Shown one piece after another: positions 50,384 through 59,907 of a stretch of 64,000 bases of DNA (positions within the stretch are counted from its first letter, which is position 1; each line of letters opens with the position of its first letter). The notes beneath the pieces were generated by a model. That model was not told the origin of the DNA and searched no databases. It saw only the letters and a program-made list of their open reading frames with translations. A program made the translations under genes and the position numbers. The DNA is from Prolixibacter bellariivorans ATCC BAA-1284 (GTDB lineage: Bacteria > Bacteroidota > Bacteroidia > Bacteroidales > Prolixibacteraceae): the NCBI RefSeq assembly GCF_000621705.1, contig NZ_JHXO01000007.1, positions 372,001 to 436,000 on the forward strand, given 5' to 3'.

Positions 50384-52243
50384 TCAACTTTTTCTTCGAA
50401 GCAAAACCACCCAATCTTTATCCTTGTCGGAAGGAGCACGTCCGAAATCGATCCACCCGTCTCCTGTGGTTGTTTCCATTGTTCCCTTTTGTAAGGCACC
50501 ACCGGTGCGGGGATTGAACCAGGAGATATTGTAGATTTCTCCTGCTTTGCTCACTTTAAATCGCGACCAGGTTGTTCCTTCGGCCAGGTATATGACATAT
50601 GTTTTTCCCGGATCTGCCAGACAATAGGATTGCTCTCTGTCGTTGGTGATAATCAGGTTATCGGCGGGTTGCATGTTTTGGAATGGCACATATTGTTGGA
50701 AGAAATCCGTAGCAATTTTAGTCTGCTTCCACAGATTCTCACGTGAGCGCCAATTTTCGCAGTTCAAATCGTTATTCGGGAACTTATATCCGAAGTACCA
50801 CTCCACTCCTGCTCCACCAGCCATCAAGCTACCCCACAAGCACTGGTGACGAATAGTATCGTGCTGCGCATCATTTTTATCGGGTAAGGCACCTTTCCAT
50901 GCCGGACCAATTTCGTCCAGAGTAACTACCCATCTATGTTGTGTGGTATCGGAATTCTGCCACCACTTTTTCGTTACCTGATGTACATCGTAAGGATTGC
51001 CCATCTGCAATGAAACACCATCCAGGGATTTAAATCCAAGCATGGGAATAAGAACCTTATCGCGATTTGCATTATCGGAATGTGTATGAATAACGATTGG
51101 ATGATGATACGGATCGATTTTGGCGAGATACGATGCCATCGATTTACGTTGCGCATCGTTTTGTCCGTTGGGTGTCCAGTCTGCAGGTCCGTTCTCTTCG
51201 CCTAAGTTCCAAACCAATGCCGGATGATGACCAAAGCGGGCAACCAATTCACGGTAGTAAAGCTTTCGCTGCGCATCGGTGTTTCCGTTATCAAGCAAGG
51301 TTTCATTCTCGGTTTCCTGCGTAACCACATGCTGCATAATTCCCAGCGAATCCATGTGGTCGAACACAATTTCCCACTGATCGAGTTTGGAGCAATCGAA
51401 GCGGTAGCGTTCATTTCTGCGCGACCAGGGCCAAACATCGTCGCCATCGCCCTGCACATTCATCGTCAGAAAATAAACCGAATTCATTCCCTGCGAGGCA
51501 AGATAATTCAATGCACCAATAATTCCTTTGCCTTTATCGCCGTGCCACACAGGATCGCCTTCATGCCAATCTTTGATGTGCGGTTCGTATTCATGAAGCT
51601 TTGGACCGGAGGCTGCTTCGCCTTCACGGTTTTGCAATGCTCCTGGTTTGTAGGTATCGTCAAATCCGGCATACGCCAGAAAATTCTCCGGACTGTCAGC
51701 ACCAGCTTTTAAGAAATATTTGCCAGAACCGGCAAATTTCAAATAATGGCCGCCTGTGTATTCAAGCCTTCCCTGTGCCCTGAAGTCACGTCCTTTCTTA
51801 TCCGACGGTGCTATTTCGAAACTACCTTCGAATCCATTGGGATTGACCGCCTCACCTTTCACGTCCGCGTTGTCGGCAATGGCTACATTTCGGCCTTTCA
51901 CAAACGAAACCTTGTAGTTCCAGGTACCGGTTTTATCGGGGCAAAACCGAACTTCCCATTTGTTTCCATACACGGCGCCTGATTCGGCTGCGTTCCCGTC
52001 GGCTGCAAAGAATCCGGGTACTACATACGTTTTGTTTCCATTGGTGAAAGTGGCTTCCAGCCGGTAATCAAGAAACGGATTGTCGGCTGAGAATTCAGCG
52101 ACCAACGGTCCTGTTATCATCAGGGTAACAGTGTGCCATTGTTTTAATTGGCCGGTAACTTTTACATCCGGTTCCCGATGATGATGGCAGCTTGTCAGCG
52201 AAAATACAGCAATTGCCAGGTAAAGCAAGAATAGTCTCCTCAT
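50384..52243 (-). CDS. DUF5060-domain glycoside-hydrolase-like lipoprotein
   Basis: 619 residues. Lipoprotein signal with Cys19 (FSLTSCHHH). An N-terminal DUF5060 beta-sandwich (about 30-145: VTLMITGPLVAEFS, PGFFAADGNAAE, TGTWNYKVSF) precedes a TIM-barrel-like domain (about 160-510), with HYLKFAGSGKYFLKAG, VVTQETENET, ALVWNLGEENG and WVVTLDEIGPAWKG as candidate acidic catalytic sites. A C-terminal beta domain (about 530-618: QSYCLADPGKTYVIYL, WFNPRTGGAL) resembles the putative collagen-binding domain PF12904. Probably a polysaccharide-acting enzyme at the cell surface; the substrate is unknown. Monocistronic. Confidence 0.83.
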   Translation of the reverse strand: MRRLFLLYLAIAVFSLTSCHHHREPDVKVTGQLKQWHTVTLMITGPLVAEFSADNPFLDYRLEATFTNGNKTYVVPGFFAADGNAAESGAVYGNKWEVRFCPDKTGTWNYKVSFVKGRNVAIADNADVKGEAVNPNGFEGSFEIAPSDKKGRDFRAQGRLEYTGGHYLKFAGSGKYFLKAGADSPENFLAYAGFDDTYKPGALQNREGEAASGPKLHEYEPHIKDWHEGDPVWHGDKGKGIIGALNYLASQGMNSVYFLTMNVQGDGDDVWPWSRRNERYRFDCSKLDQWEIVFDHMDSLGIMQHVVTQETENETLLDNGNTDAQRKLYYRELVARFGHHPALVWNLGEENGPADWTPNGQNDAQRKSMASYLAKIDPYHHPIVIHTHSDNANRDKVLIPMLGFKSLDGVSLQMGNPYDVHQVTKKWWQNSDTTQHRWVVTLDEIGPAWKGALPDKNDAQHDTIRHQCLWGSLMAGGAGVEWYFGYKFPNNDLNCENWRSRENLWKQTKIATDFFQQYVPFQNMQPADNLIITNDREQSYCLADPGKTYVIYLAEGTTWSRFKVSKAGEIYNISWFNPRTGGALQKGTMETTTGDGWIDFGRAPSDKDKDWVVLLRRKS

Positions 52244-52654
52244 ACGATATAATACTTATTTAGTATAATAACCTGAAAAATATCTGTTTTATTGCCTCTG
52301 TCTACAGCTCATAAAATCCCGGAACAAACGCTTTTTACTTGCCTGAGATACTAATCTTTCTTGCTTCTACCTGTAATCCCCTTGAATAGAACGAAATGTG
52401 AACTGGACTTACAAATCCGCTTTCATCTGCGAGTTCTCTCTCTCCCAACAGAATAAACTCAAGCATGAAGAATCTACTCTGTTCGGATATAGCTTTTCAA
52501 TCCTTAATTTATGTGTGTATAAATACCTTGACTCAAAGAATTGGGCCAAGAAAAAACACCTCATAACTGCAATATCTCGTTCTTTTCTGCATCCAATTTA
52601 GAAAAAGAGATGCTAATCGCCAACGAAACAGCAAATTATCTTCAATAAAGGGAT
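52244..52654. other. Intergenic region, nothing convincing
   Basis: About 411 AT-rich bases. A 67-codon frame at 52398-52601 has no family resemblance, signal or promoter and is treated as chance. No repeat or hairpin stands out. Confidence 0.4.
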
Positions 52655-53854
52655 TTATTCTTCGGTACCAACTTGCATACGATTACGCCATTGTGCCAGG
52701 GCCCAACCCATCACCAGGCTGGTGACCAGAATGGCAATTCCCAGAATCCCACTTTCAATTTCATGTACTTTGAATTCTTCCGGGATATCGAAGAAAAGAA
52801 GAATGGATATCAATCCGCGGGGAGCGATGAAAACTTCAGGAAAAATATCTTTGCCGACCACGGTTCGAAAAATGACAAAACGTATGAGGTACAGAATTAC
52901 CAAAAAGGCGAAACTGAGCAACAATACCTGCCAGTTCAACACATCGCCGATGGATATGGCCATACCGAATACCACGAAGAAGAAGGATCTTACCAGAAAG
53001 GACGTTTCTTCCGTTATCATTTTAAAACTATCGAACAGAACGCCTATGGCCTGATGATCGAAATATTTGGATAATTTTCCGCGAATAAACAAAAACTGAT
53101 TACGCAATACCAAACCAAAAACCAGGATGATAAGCAGGGAAGAAAGATGGAAGATTTTTCCTTCGGCATACAAAAGGATTAACAGTGAAAGAAACAGGAA
53201 AAATTTTGTTTTGATCACCACTAGCTTTTGAAAAATATAAAGGAGAATAAAACTTCCGATAAAGGAGATCAACACCGTTAAACTCAGATTCAAGCTAACA
53301 TTCCCAACTATTTCCCAAAAACCATTTGCATTGGTATTTTCCAACAAAATATAAAAAGCCATAATCCCGAAAATATCGGAAAGTGTACTTTCGTAGATCA
53401 TGAATTCTCTTCGTGTACGCGTCATCTTGTGTACGCTGGGAATAACGATGGCCGAACTGATGATGGCCAGTGGAAGCGAGTATAATAATGCGACCGTAAA
53501 TTCAAGTCCCTGAACAACGAACATCATCATTCCGGCAAAGCCGAAAGTGGTAATATTTAGTGTCAGAAATGCTACCAGCGTCGATTTCCAGATAACCGGC
53601 CAGCGCTCCGGTGAAAGCTTCAAATCGAGTGCTGCCTCCAGTACAATCATGATGAGACCTACTACCCCCAGCAGCTCCAGTGTTGGCATAAATGCCTGCT
53701 GAAATCCGGACAGGTCGAAAAAATATTTTACAACCATACCCAACGTAATCAACATTAATACACTGGGTATATTGGTCTTATTACTTAATACATTAAAAAT
53801 AAATGAAGTAATAACAATAAGACAGATGACTATAATCAGATGATAGGTATCCAT
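52655..53854 (-). CDS. Cation:proton antiporter (CPA family)
   Basis: 399 residues from the ATG at 53854. The frame opens at a GTG at 53920, but that codon lies inside the terminator hairpin at 53905-53947, so the later start is taken. About 12 membrane helices: LIIVICLIVITSFIFNVLS, IPSVLMLITLGMVVKYF, GVVGLIMIVLEAALDLKLS, and IISSAIVIPSVHKMTRTRREFMIYESTLSDIFGIMAFY near the unwound helix region. The family exchanges Na+ or K+ for H+ across the inner membrane. The short cytoplasmic tail lacks a TrkA or universal-stress domain. Confidence 0.9.
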   Translation of the reverse strand: MDTYHLIIVICLIVITSFIFNVLSNKTNIPSVLMLITLGMVVKYFFDLSGFQQAFMPTLELLGVVGLIMIVLEAALDLKLSPERWPVIWKSTLVAFLTLNITTFGFAGMMMFVVQGLEFTVALLYSLPLAIISSAIVIPSVHKMTRTRREFMIYESTLSDIFGIMAFYILLENTNANGFWEIVGNVSLNLSLTVLISFIGSFILLYIFQKLVVIKTKFFLFLSLLILLYAEGKIFHLSSLLIILVFGLVLRNQFLFIRGKLSKYFDHQAIGVLFDSFKMITEETSFLVRSFFFVVFGMAISIGDVLNWQVLLLSFAFLVILYLIRFVIFRTVVGKDIFPEVFIAPRGLISILLFFDIPEEFKVHEIESGILGIAILVTSLVMGWALAQWRNRMQVGTEE

Positions 53855-53904
53855 GTTGGCAGAAATATCGTTTGGTTCTAAAATAATATGAAACCATGTA
53901 AATA

Positions 53905-53947
53905 TAAAAAAGGTTGTCACGTATTAACGAAGCGACAACCTTTTTTT
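53905..53947 (-). terminator. Terminator of the ptb-buk unit
   Basis: AAGGTTGTC and GACAACCTT form a stem flanked by A and T runs on both sides, so it can act in either direction. On the minus strand it follows the buk stop. Confidence 0.85.
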
Positions 53948-53971
53948 AATGTATAGCAGGTATTCCTTAAC

Positions 53972-55051
53972 TTATCGGCTATAAACCCTCACTTTTGCTT
54001 CTCCTCTTACAACATTCAGCGCATTCATAGCAAGTGCTTTCATTTCATCCTGTCCAGGATAAATGTATACCTGGCTGATGAAATCGACCCGCTCACGAAT
54101 CAACGACATCAGGGTTTTATCATATGCCATACCGCCGGTAATCAGGATACCGTCGACGCGGCCTTTCAATACTGTAGCCATTTCGCCAATGGATTTAGCG
54201 ACCTGATATGCAAGGGCATTATGATAGAAAATGGCCCGCTCATCACCTTCGTTCACCGCCATTTCCACATCGCGGGCGTCATTGGTTCCCAGGTAAGCCA
54301 CAAAGCCGCCTTCACCGCTAATCATCGTTTTAATTTCCTCTTTCGAGTACTTATTACTGAAACACATGTCCACCAGCTGACCGGCAGGCAACGTGCCACT
54401 TCTTTCCGGAGAAAATGGTCCTTCGCCATCGAGCGCATTATTGGCATCAACCACCCGGCCGTTGTTGTGCGCCCCAATGGAAACACCGCCACCCAAATGA
54501 ACAACAATCAGGTTCATGTCGCTGTAAAGTCGTCCTAATTTGGCAGCGTGTTGGCGGGCAACTGCTTTCTGGTTTAAGGCATGGAAAATCGAACGACGCT
54601 CGAAGTTGGGATGTCCGCTCACACGGGCAATATCATTCATTTCATCGGTTACAACCGGGTCGGCTGTTAGAGCCAACGAATTGGGAATTTCCTGTGCCAG
54701 CTCGTAAGCGATCATCGAACCCAGATTGGAGGCGTGCATACCGCTAATGCCTATTTTGCAGTGCTCCACCATCCGCTCATTGATTTCATAAACGCCTGAT
54801 TCCAAAGGATGGGTCAAGCCTCCCCGACCAATAATCGCTGACATGCTATTCAAATCAATGCGATCGGCTTTCAGTTCTTCCAGAATGGCATTTTTCCGGA
54901 ATTCGTACTGTTCGGTAACCGTTTTATACTGATCCAGCTCCTCTTTTGAGTGCCGTAGCGTTTTCAGGAAAATACACCGGACATCCTCATACACGGCAAT
55001 TTTGGTAGAGGTTGAACCGGGATTGATAACCAATATATGTATATCTCTCAT
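53972..55051 (-). CDS. buk: Butyrate kinase
   Basis: 359 residues. ASKHA-fold kinase that turns butyryl-phosphate and ADP into butyrate and ATP. Family marks: ILVINPGSTSTKIAVYED, AIIGRGGLTHPLESGVYEIN, ALTADPVVTDEMNDIARVSGHPNFERRSIFHALNQKAVAR, MNLIVVHLGGGVSIGAHNNGRVVDANNAL and GPFSPERSGTLP. Branched-chain acyl substrates such as isobutyryl-phosphate are also used by members. It follows ptb by 12 bases and closes the leftward fermentation block. Confidence 0.96.
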   Translation of the reverse strand: MRDIHILVINPGSTSTKIAVYEDVRCIFLKTLRHSKEELDQYKTVTEQYEFRKNAILEELKADRIDLNSMSAIIGRGGLTHPLESGVYEINERMVEHCKIGISGMHASNLGSMIAYELAQEIPNSLALTADPVVTDEMNDIARVSGHPNFERRSIFHALNQKAVARQHAAKLGRLYSDMNLIVVHLGGGVSIGAHNNGRVVDANNALDGEGPFSPERSGTLPAGQLVDMCFSNKYSKEEIKTMISGEGGFVAYLGTNDARDVEMAVNEGDERAIFYHNALAYQVAKSIGEMATVLKGRVDGILITGGMAYDKTLMSLIRERVDFISQVYIYPGQDEMKALAMNALNVVRGEAKVRVYSR

Positions 55052-55063
55052 AAGATGAATTAT

Positions 55064-55996
55064 TTACTTAACCAGCATTGCTGCCAATGCGATTGAATAT
55101 AACTTGGTTTCGATGGAATCACCCCGCGAAGCGAGAACCGCAGGAACTTTAGCTCCTACCAGTGATGCTGCTGATTCGGCGCCAGCCAGTTTGGTATTGG
55201 TTTTATAGAATACATTACCCGAATTCAAGTCGGGGAACAGAAGACAATCGGCTTTTCCGGCAACCGGACTTTTGATGCCTTTTATTTGTGCTGCCTCTTC
55301 ATCAACAGCCGCATCCAGAGCCAGCGGACCGTCAACTACACAACCTTTAATCTGGCCGCGTTCATTCATTTTCGACAGAAGCGCTGCTTCCGTGCAGGAT
55401 TGCAAGCCGGGTAATACCAACTCAGTCGGCGCAATAGCTGCCACTTTCGGATTCTCGATTCCCAATGCTACAGCCGTTTGTACCATATAGTTAATCATCT
55501 GTACCTTTTGCTTCAAATCCGGCTCGGGAATAATCGCCACATCACTGGCAATGAGAAGTTTATGATGATTAGGAATTTCCATCGCGGTTACGTGGCTCAG
55601 TACAGCTCCAGGAGGTAACAAACCGTTTTCCTTATTGAGAATGGCCCGCATGAATTTATCGGTGCTAACCAAACCTTTCATGATAATGTCACCTTCGCCA
55701 TTGTTGATCATGGTGACCGATTCGGTCGCAGCCAACTGCTCATTGGGCTGATGGACAATGGTAAATTTGGCCGGATCAATATTTTCATGACGGCAAACAC
55801 CACCGATGACTTCCTCATCTCCCACCAGAATTCCTTCAATCAATCCCAGATCGATAGCCTTGCTGATGGCTACAATGGTATGTTCGTCGTTGGCATAAGC
55901 GGCTATTAATTTGCGCCGTGGACGGCCTTTTACCGCCTCAAAAAGATCTTCCAGTCGATTAATTCCCATAGGATAATCTGTTTTATCAAAATTCAT
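55064..55996 (-). CDS. ptb: Phosphate butyryltransferase
   Basis: 310 residues, in the PTA/PTB family, which exchanges CoA for phosphate on butyryl-CoA or similar acyl-CoAs. Features: RKLIAAYANDEHTI at the N-terminus, IMKGLVSTDKFMRAILNKENGLLPPGAVLSHVTAME, LIASDVAIIPEPDLKQKVQMI and SGNVFYKTNTKLAGAESAASLV. Bifunctional enoyl-CoA hydratase/PTA relatives are longer, so the single-activity form is indicated. Together with buk it gives one ATP per acyl-CoA. A second possible start lies at 55969. Confidence 0.94.
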   Translation of the reverse strand: MNFDKTDYPMGINRLEDLFEAVKGRPRRKLIAAYANDEHTIVAISKAIDLGLIEGILVGDEEVIGGVCRHENIDPAKFTIVHQPNEQLAATESVTMINNGEGDIIMKGLVSTDKFMRAILNKENGLLPPGAVLSHVTAMEIPNHHKLLIASDVAIIPEPDLKQKVQMINYMVQTAVALGIENPKVAAIAPTELVLPGLQSCTEAALLSKMNERGQIKGCVVDGPLALDAAVDEEAAQIKGIKSPVAGKADCLLFPDLNSGNVFYKTNTKLAGAESAASLVGAKVPAVLASRGDSIETKLYSIALAAMLVK

Positions 55997-56200
55997 TTAA
56001 CGATTTCGCTTCGAAACGGCGATAGTCTGTGTCATTCTTCTCTATTCACCATAACAATCAACTGCACAAAATGACTGTGGAACTTATCCATCCGTTTACA
56101 CATGTTGAAATTACGAAATGAAATATTCCCAAAACCTATGAAATGTTAGGATTTGGCATGATATAACATGCTCTTAAACTATTACTTTCAGGATGATAGA

Positions 56201-56249
56201 AAAGCCCCGTCCGGATAAGAAAATTCATCTTATGCCATGGCGGGGCTTT
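56201..56249 (-). terminator. Terminator after the first acetate kinase gene
   Basis: AAAGCCCCG (56201-56209) and CGGGGCTTT (56241-56249) with further imperfect internal pairing (GGATAAG with CTTAT). It separates ackA from ptb-buk, so the latter has its own promoter. Confidence 0.85.
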
Positions 56250-56302
56250 ACAATTCAAAACTTTCGTTGAAAATTCCGAAAGGCAACGTCTTTAATTTAG
56301 AA

Positions 56303-57508
56303 TTATTCTACATTGGTCAAGTTGTACGTTTCACGTGCAATAACCAACTCCTCATTAGTGGAAACTGTCATCACCGTTACATGAGAACCCGGGAGCGAAA
56401 TGATTTCATCCTGACCATGCAAGCCCACATTCTTCTCGTCATCGAAGATGATTCCTAAATACTGAAGATTTTTGCAGACTAAATCCCGGACATAATCATT
56501 GTTTTCACCAATTCCTCCGGTAAATACGAGTATATCCAGCCCGTTCAATTCAGCAGCATAAGCCCCGATGTACTGCTTCACCCGGTGAGCGTACATCTGC
56601 AACGCCAAACGGGCCCGCTCATTTCCCTCTCGTGCAGCCGTAGCCAAATCGCGCATGTCGGATGAAAGTTGCGAAATACCTTTCACGCCACTTTCCTTGT
56701 TCAGCATGTCGTTGAGTTCGTTACTATCCATACCTTCGCGGCAGCCAATATATAACAACGCCCCCGGATCGATAGAACCACTACGCGTTCCCATCATCAA
56801 CCCCTCGTTGGGCGTGAATCCCATCGAAGTATCAATCGATTTCCCGCCATCGATAGCCGTGATGGAAGCACCGTTCCCTAAATGACAGGTAATAATTTTC
56901 TGTTTTTTGATATCCCTTTTCAGGAACTTACAGGCTTTCTCAGCAACATATTTGTGGCTGGTTCCATGAAAACCGTAGCGACGAACCCGCAAACGCTCGT
57001 AATAATCATACGGCAACGAATAGAGATAAACCTCCGGTGTCATGGTCTGATGGAAAGCCGTATCGAAAACTGCTACTTGCGGTACGCCGGGAAGAAGCTC
57101 TTCCATTGCCTTAATCCCATCGTAGTTGGCCGGATTATGCAGCGGTGCCAGTTCGAAACAGTCGCTAATGCCCTTCTTTACATCTTCATCGATGATGCGC
57201 GCCTCGGTAAATGTTTCGCCGCCATGCGCTACACGATGCCCTACCGCTTCGATATCTTCCAGCTGATTCAAAACACCTACCTCCTGTTCGGTAAGCATCT
57301 TCAGGATAAGCCCAATACCTGTTTTGTGATTTTTGATTTCGGTCTTCACCAGGTAATCTTCCTGGTTAGGAACCTTATGCAACAAACAGCTTCCTTCGAT
57401 CCCGATTCGATCGACAATACCCTTTGCTAACAAATCCGCATTACCATGAATAGAGAGCAGCTGATATTTGATAGACGAACTTCCACAGTTCAGGACAAGG
57501 ATGTTCAT
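56303..57508 (-). CDS. ackA: Acetate kinase (paralogue 1)
   Basis: 401 residues. Converts acetyl-phosphate and ADP to acetate and ATP. Conserved blocks: ILVLNCGSSSIKYQL, AVGHRVAHGGE, LAPLHNPANYDGI, AVFDTAFHQTM, RRYGFHGTSHKYV, TCHLGNGASITAIDGGKSIDTSMGFTPNEGLMMGTRSG and ILVFTGGIGENN. All active-site residues of the family (Asn, Arg, His, Asp and Glu within these blocks) appear present. It is separated from the second paralogue by a terminator and from ptb by another, so it forms its own unit. Confidence 0.96.
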   Translation of the reverse strand: MNILVLNCGSSSIKYQLLSIHGNADLLAKGIVDRIGIEGSCLLHKVPNQEDYLVKTEIKNHKTGIGLILKMLTEQEVGVLNQLEDIEAVGHRVAHGGETFTEARIIDEDVKKGISDCFELAPLHNPANYDGIKAMEELLPGVPQVAVFDTAFHQTMTPEVYLYSLPYDYYERLRVRRYGFHGTSHKYVAEKACKFLKRDIKKQKIITCHLGNGASITAIDGGKSIDTSMGFTPNEGLMMGTRSGSIDPGALLYIGCREGMDSNELNDMLNKESGVKGISQLSSDMRDLATAAREGNERARLALQMYAHRVKQYIGAYAAELNGLDILVFTGGIGENNDYVRDLVCKNLQYLGIIFDDEKNVGLHGQDEIISLPGSHVTVMTVSTNEELVIARETYNLTNVE

Positions 57509-57531
57509 TTTGGTTTGATTTTTGGTTTGAA

Positions 57532-57564
57532 AAAAGCGCCGGAATTTTCACAACCGACGCTTTT
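57532..57564 (-). terminator. Terminator between the two acetate kinase genes
   Basis: AAAAGCG (57532-57538) and CGCTTTT (57558-57564), with CGG/CCG inside the stem. On the minus strand the hairpin ends in TTTTTT. Confidence 0.75.
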
Positions 57565-57577
57565 ATATTTCGTTCAA

Positions 57578-58783
57578 TTATTGATTCTTAACGATGGTTT
57601 CAGTGTCAATCGCAATCATCAGTTCTTCGTTGGTTGGGACGACAACCACTTTTACTTTCGAGCCTTCTTTGCTAATTAATTGTTCTTTGCCACGAAGACC
57701 ATTATTCAGGTCCTCATCGAGCTCAATTCCCAGAAATTCCAGATCTTCGCAAACGCCTGCACGGGTAATGTCGGCATTTTCGCCAATTCCGCCGGTAAAT
57801 ACCAGCGCATCAACTCCACCCATAGCCGCAGCATACGAGCCAATGTATTTCCGGATACGATAATCGTACATTTTCATGGCGAGCTGAGCGCGCTCGTTAC
57901 CATTCTCCAATGCAGCAATTTCAATATCACGGGCATCGGATGAAACACCACTGATTCCGAGCATTCCGGCATGTTTATTGAACAACGTTGATGCCGACTT
58001 GGTGCCGATTTTTTCCTTATCCATGATAAAGGTTACCGCACCTAAATCAATATCTCCGCTTCGGGTTCCCATAATGAGGCCTTCAACCGGTGTGAATCCC
58101 ATGGAGGTATCAACCGATTCGCCATTTTTCACGGCACATACCGAAGCTCCGTTACCTAAGTGGCAGCTGATAATCTTTGAATTTTCCTGATCGAGTCCCA
58201 AAATTTCAGCAGCTCTGCGCGCAACATACCGGTGACTGGTTCCGTGGAAACCGTAACGACGAATACCATATTTAGTATACAATGCGTAAGGAATTCCATA
58301 CATGTAAGCATGTTGCGGCATGGTCTGGTGAAACGCTGTATCGAACACCCCCACCTGGGGAACATCGGGCAAAAGCGCCTGCATTGCATAAATTCCTTTC
58401 AGGTTCGGCGGATTGTGCAACGGGGCCAGCTCAACACAATTCTCCATTTCCTGAATCACTTCATCATTAATGAAGACACTTCCTTTGAAAGCCTCACCAC
58501 CATGAACTACCCGGTGACCGACTGCTTCAATTTCTTCGAGTCCTGTTATACAGCCATGCTTTTGACTGGTCAATACGCCCAGTACATATTCAATACCAAT
58601 TTTATGGTCGAGAATTTCACCTTCGAACTTGACCTTGTCACCGGACTCCTTTTCATGTTTCAGGAAAGAGCCCTGCATTCCAATCTTTTCCACAACACCT
58701 TTGGCCAGCACAAGCTGATCAGCCATGTTGAAGAGCTGATATTTGATGGACGAACTTCCGCAGTTTAGAACTAATATTTTCAT
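57578..58783 (-). CDS. ackA: Acetate kinase (paralogue 2)
   Basis: 401 residues, the same length as its neighbour and clearly homologous along its whole length, yet with many substitutions. It carries the same blocks (ILVLNCGSSSIKYQLF, AVGHRVVHGGE, VFDTAFHQTM, RRYGFHGTSHRYV, SCHLGNGASVCAVKNGESVDTSMGFTPVEGLIMGTRSG, LVFTGGIGENAD). The divergence points to an old duplication, perhaps with a different preference such as propionate or a different expression pattern. It follows the 3-hydroxyacyl-CoA dehydrogenase gene by 72 bases and ends in its own terminator. Confidence 0.96.
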   Translation of the reverse strand: MKILVLNCGSSSIKYQLFNMADQLVLAKGVVEKIGMQGSFLKHEKESGDKVKFEGEILDHKIGIEYVLGVLTSQKHGCITGLEEIEAVGHRVVHGGEAFKGSVFINDEVIQEMENCVELAPLHNPPNLKGIYAMQALLPDVPQVGVFDTAFHQTMPQHAYMYGIPYALYTKYGIRRYGFHGTSHRYVARRAAEILGLDQENSKIISCHLGNGASVCAVKNGESVDTSMGFTPVEGLIMGTRSGDIDLGAVTFIMDKEKIGTKSASTLFNKHAGMLGISGVSSDARDIEIAALENGNERAQLAMKMYDYRIRKYIGSYAAAMGGVDALVFTGGIGENADITRAGVCEDLEFLGIELDEDLNNGLRGKEQLISKEGSKVKVVVVPTNEELMIAIDTETIVKNQ

Positions 58784-58855
58784 TTGATTATTTCCTTTCT
58801 GTCCGAACAGAATGAATGGTCTTTCAAACTGTCGGTAAAATATCGCCGCAGCGAA

Positions 58856-59836
58856 TTAAACATTGAATGTTTTGAAATGCGCATTATCTATCATTCTTCC
58901 ATTTTCGTCGTAGGTATAAAATCCTGCGCCGACCTCCTGGCCCATACGCTTGGCACGAACCAGTCGCTTCAAAATGGGAGACGGTTTATATTTGGTCTTG
59001 CCAAATTCGCTGTATAAATTATCCATCCAGCGAACCATCTTGTCCAATCCCAAAATATCGGCTAGTTCGAACGGACCGAACCGCATTCCAAAACCGATTT
59101 TCATCACTTTATCAATGTCGGGAAGTTCGCCTACTCCTTCCATCAAAACCTCACAAGCTTCGTTCAACAAAGATGAAAACAGACGAATGGAAATCAATCC
59201 GGCAGCTTCTTCAACAGGTATAACCAGCCGGTTGACCATCACTACAAACTTCTTCACCTTTTCGTAAACATCTTCAGAGGTGTACAAGCCTCTGACAACT
59301 TCGCAAACGCGAGCTTCAGGCGACTGCACGAAGAAATGCAAACTCACACAACGTTCCCGGTGTTTTAATTCGGAAGAAAGTTCCGTAATGATGATGGTTG
59401 TAGAGTTGGTCCCAATGATGCACTCAGGACTCACCACTTCTTCAATGCGGTGAAAAACCTCTTTCCGCTCATTGATTTTCCGCTCTTCATGAGCCTGCGA
59501 ACGAATTGCTTCAATCACAAAATCACAATCAGCCAAATCATTGTAATCCAGACTTCCCTTAATACGAGCCAGAATCGCTTTTTTCTCACTCTGGGTCATT
59601 CCCCAGCTTTCGATTCGCTGATCGAGCACTCTGCTCATCTGATCGTAAGCTTCCTGAATTTTCTCCTGCGAAAGCTCGATGAATACCACTTCGATGCCGT
59701 AAACACTGGCAATCCTGGCAATATTCTGTCCTACACTACCGCATCCAACAATTCCAATTTTCGAAAACAGCGTTTTAATCTGCTGCTTTTTACTGAGTCC
59801 ATAGAGTTCAATGGGCTCTACCTGAATCTCTGCCAT
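58856..59836 (-). CDS. 3-hydroxyacyl-CoA dehydrogenase (3-hydroxybutyryl-CoA type)
   Basis: 326 residues. NAD(P)-binding domain with KIGIVGCGSVGQNIARIAS, then FVIEAI and IIGTNSTTIIITEL. The C-terminal dimerisation domain has GFGMRFGPFELADILGLDKMV and GAGFYTYDE. In the first motif the usual MG pair of GxGxMGxGIA is replaced by SVGQN, but the glycines are kept. The enzyme interconverts acetoacetyl-CoA and 3-hydroxybutyryl-CoA in butyrate formation or short-chain fatty acid breakdown. It lies between pta and an acetate kinase gene, on the same strand, but no thiolase or crotonase is nearby. Confidence 0.9.
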   Translation of the reverse strand: MAEIQVEPIELYGLSKKQQIKTLFSKIGIVGCGSVGQNIARIASVYGIEVVFIELSQEKIQEAYDQMSRVLDQRIESWGMTQSEKKAILARIKGSLDYNDLADCDFVIEAIRSQAHEERKINERKEVFHRIEEVVSPECIIGTNSTTIIITELSSELKHRERCVSLHFFVQSPEARVCEVVRGLYTSEDVYEKVKKFVVMVNRLVIPVEEAAGLISIRLFSSLLNEACEVLMEGVGELPDIDKVMKIGFGMRFGPFELADILGLDKMVRWMDNLYSEFGKTKYKPSPILKRLVRAKRMGQEVGAGFYTYDENGRMIDNAHFKTFNV

Positions 59837-59907
59837 TTTTATATCGAAATCAAATATGAAATATCTCTGTTCGTATTTTCCTTTCGGGAAAAACCAATTG
59901 TATTCTT

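Noticed and set aside
52398-52601. 67-codon frame in the gap before the antiporter gene
   Set aside because: No recognisable domain, signal or promoter, and its composition looks like untranslated AT-rich sequence.
53855-53920. Upstream GTG start for the antiporter
   Set aside because: The codon lies within the bidirectional terminator hairpin at 53905-53947, so the ATG at 53854 is preferred.
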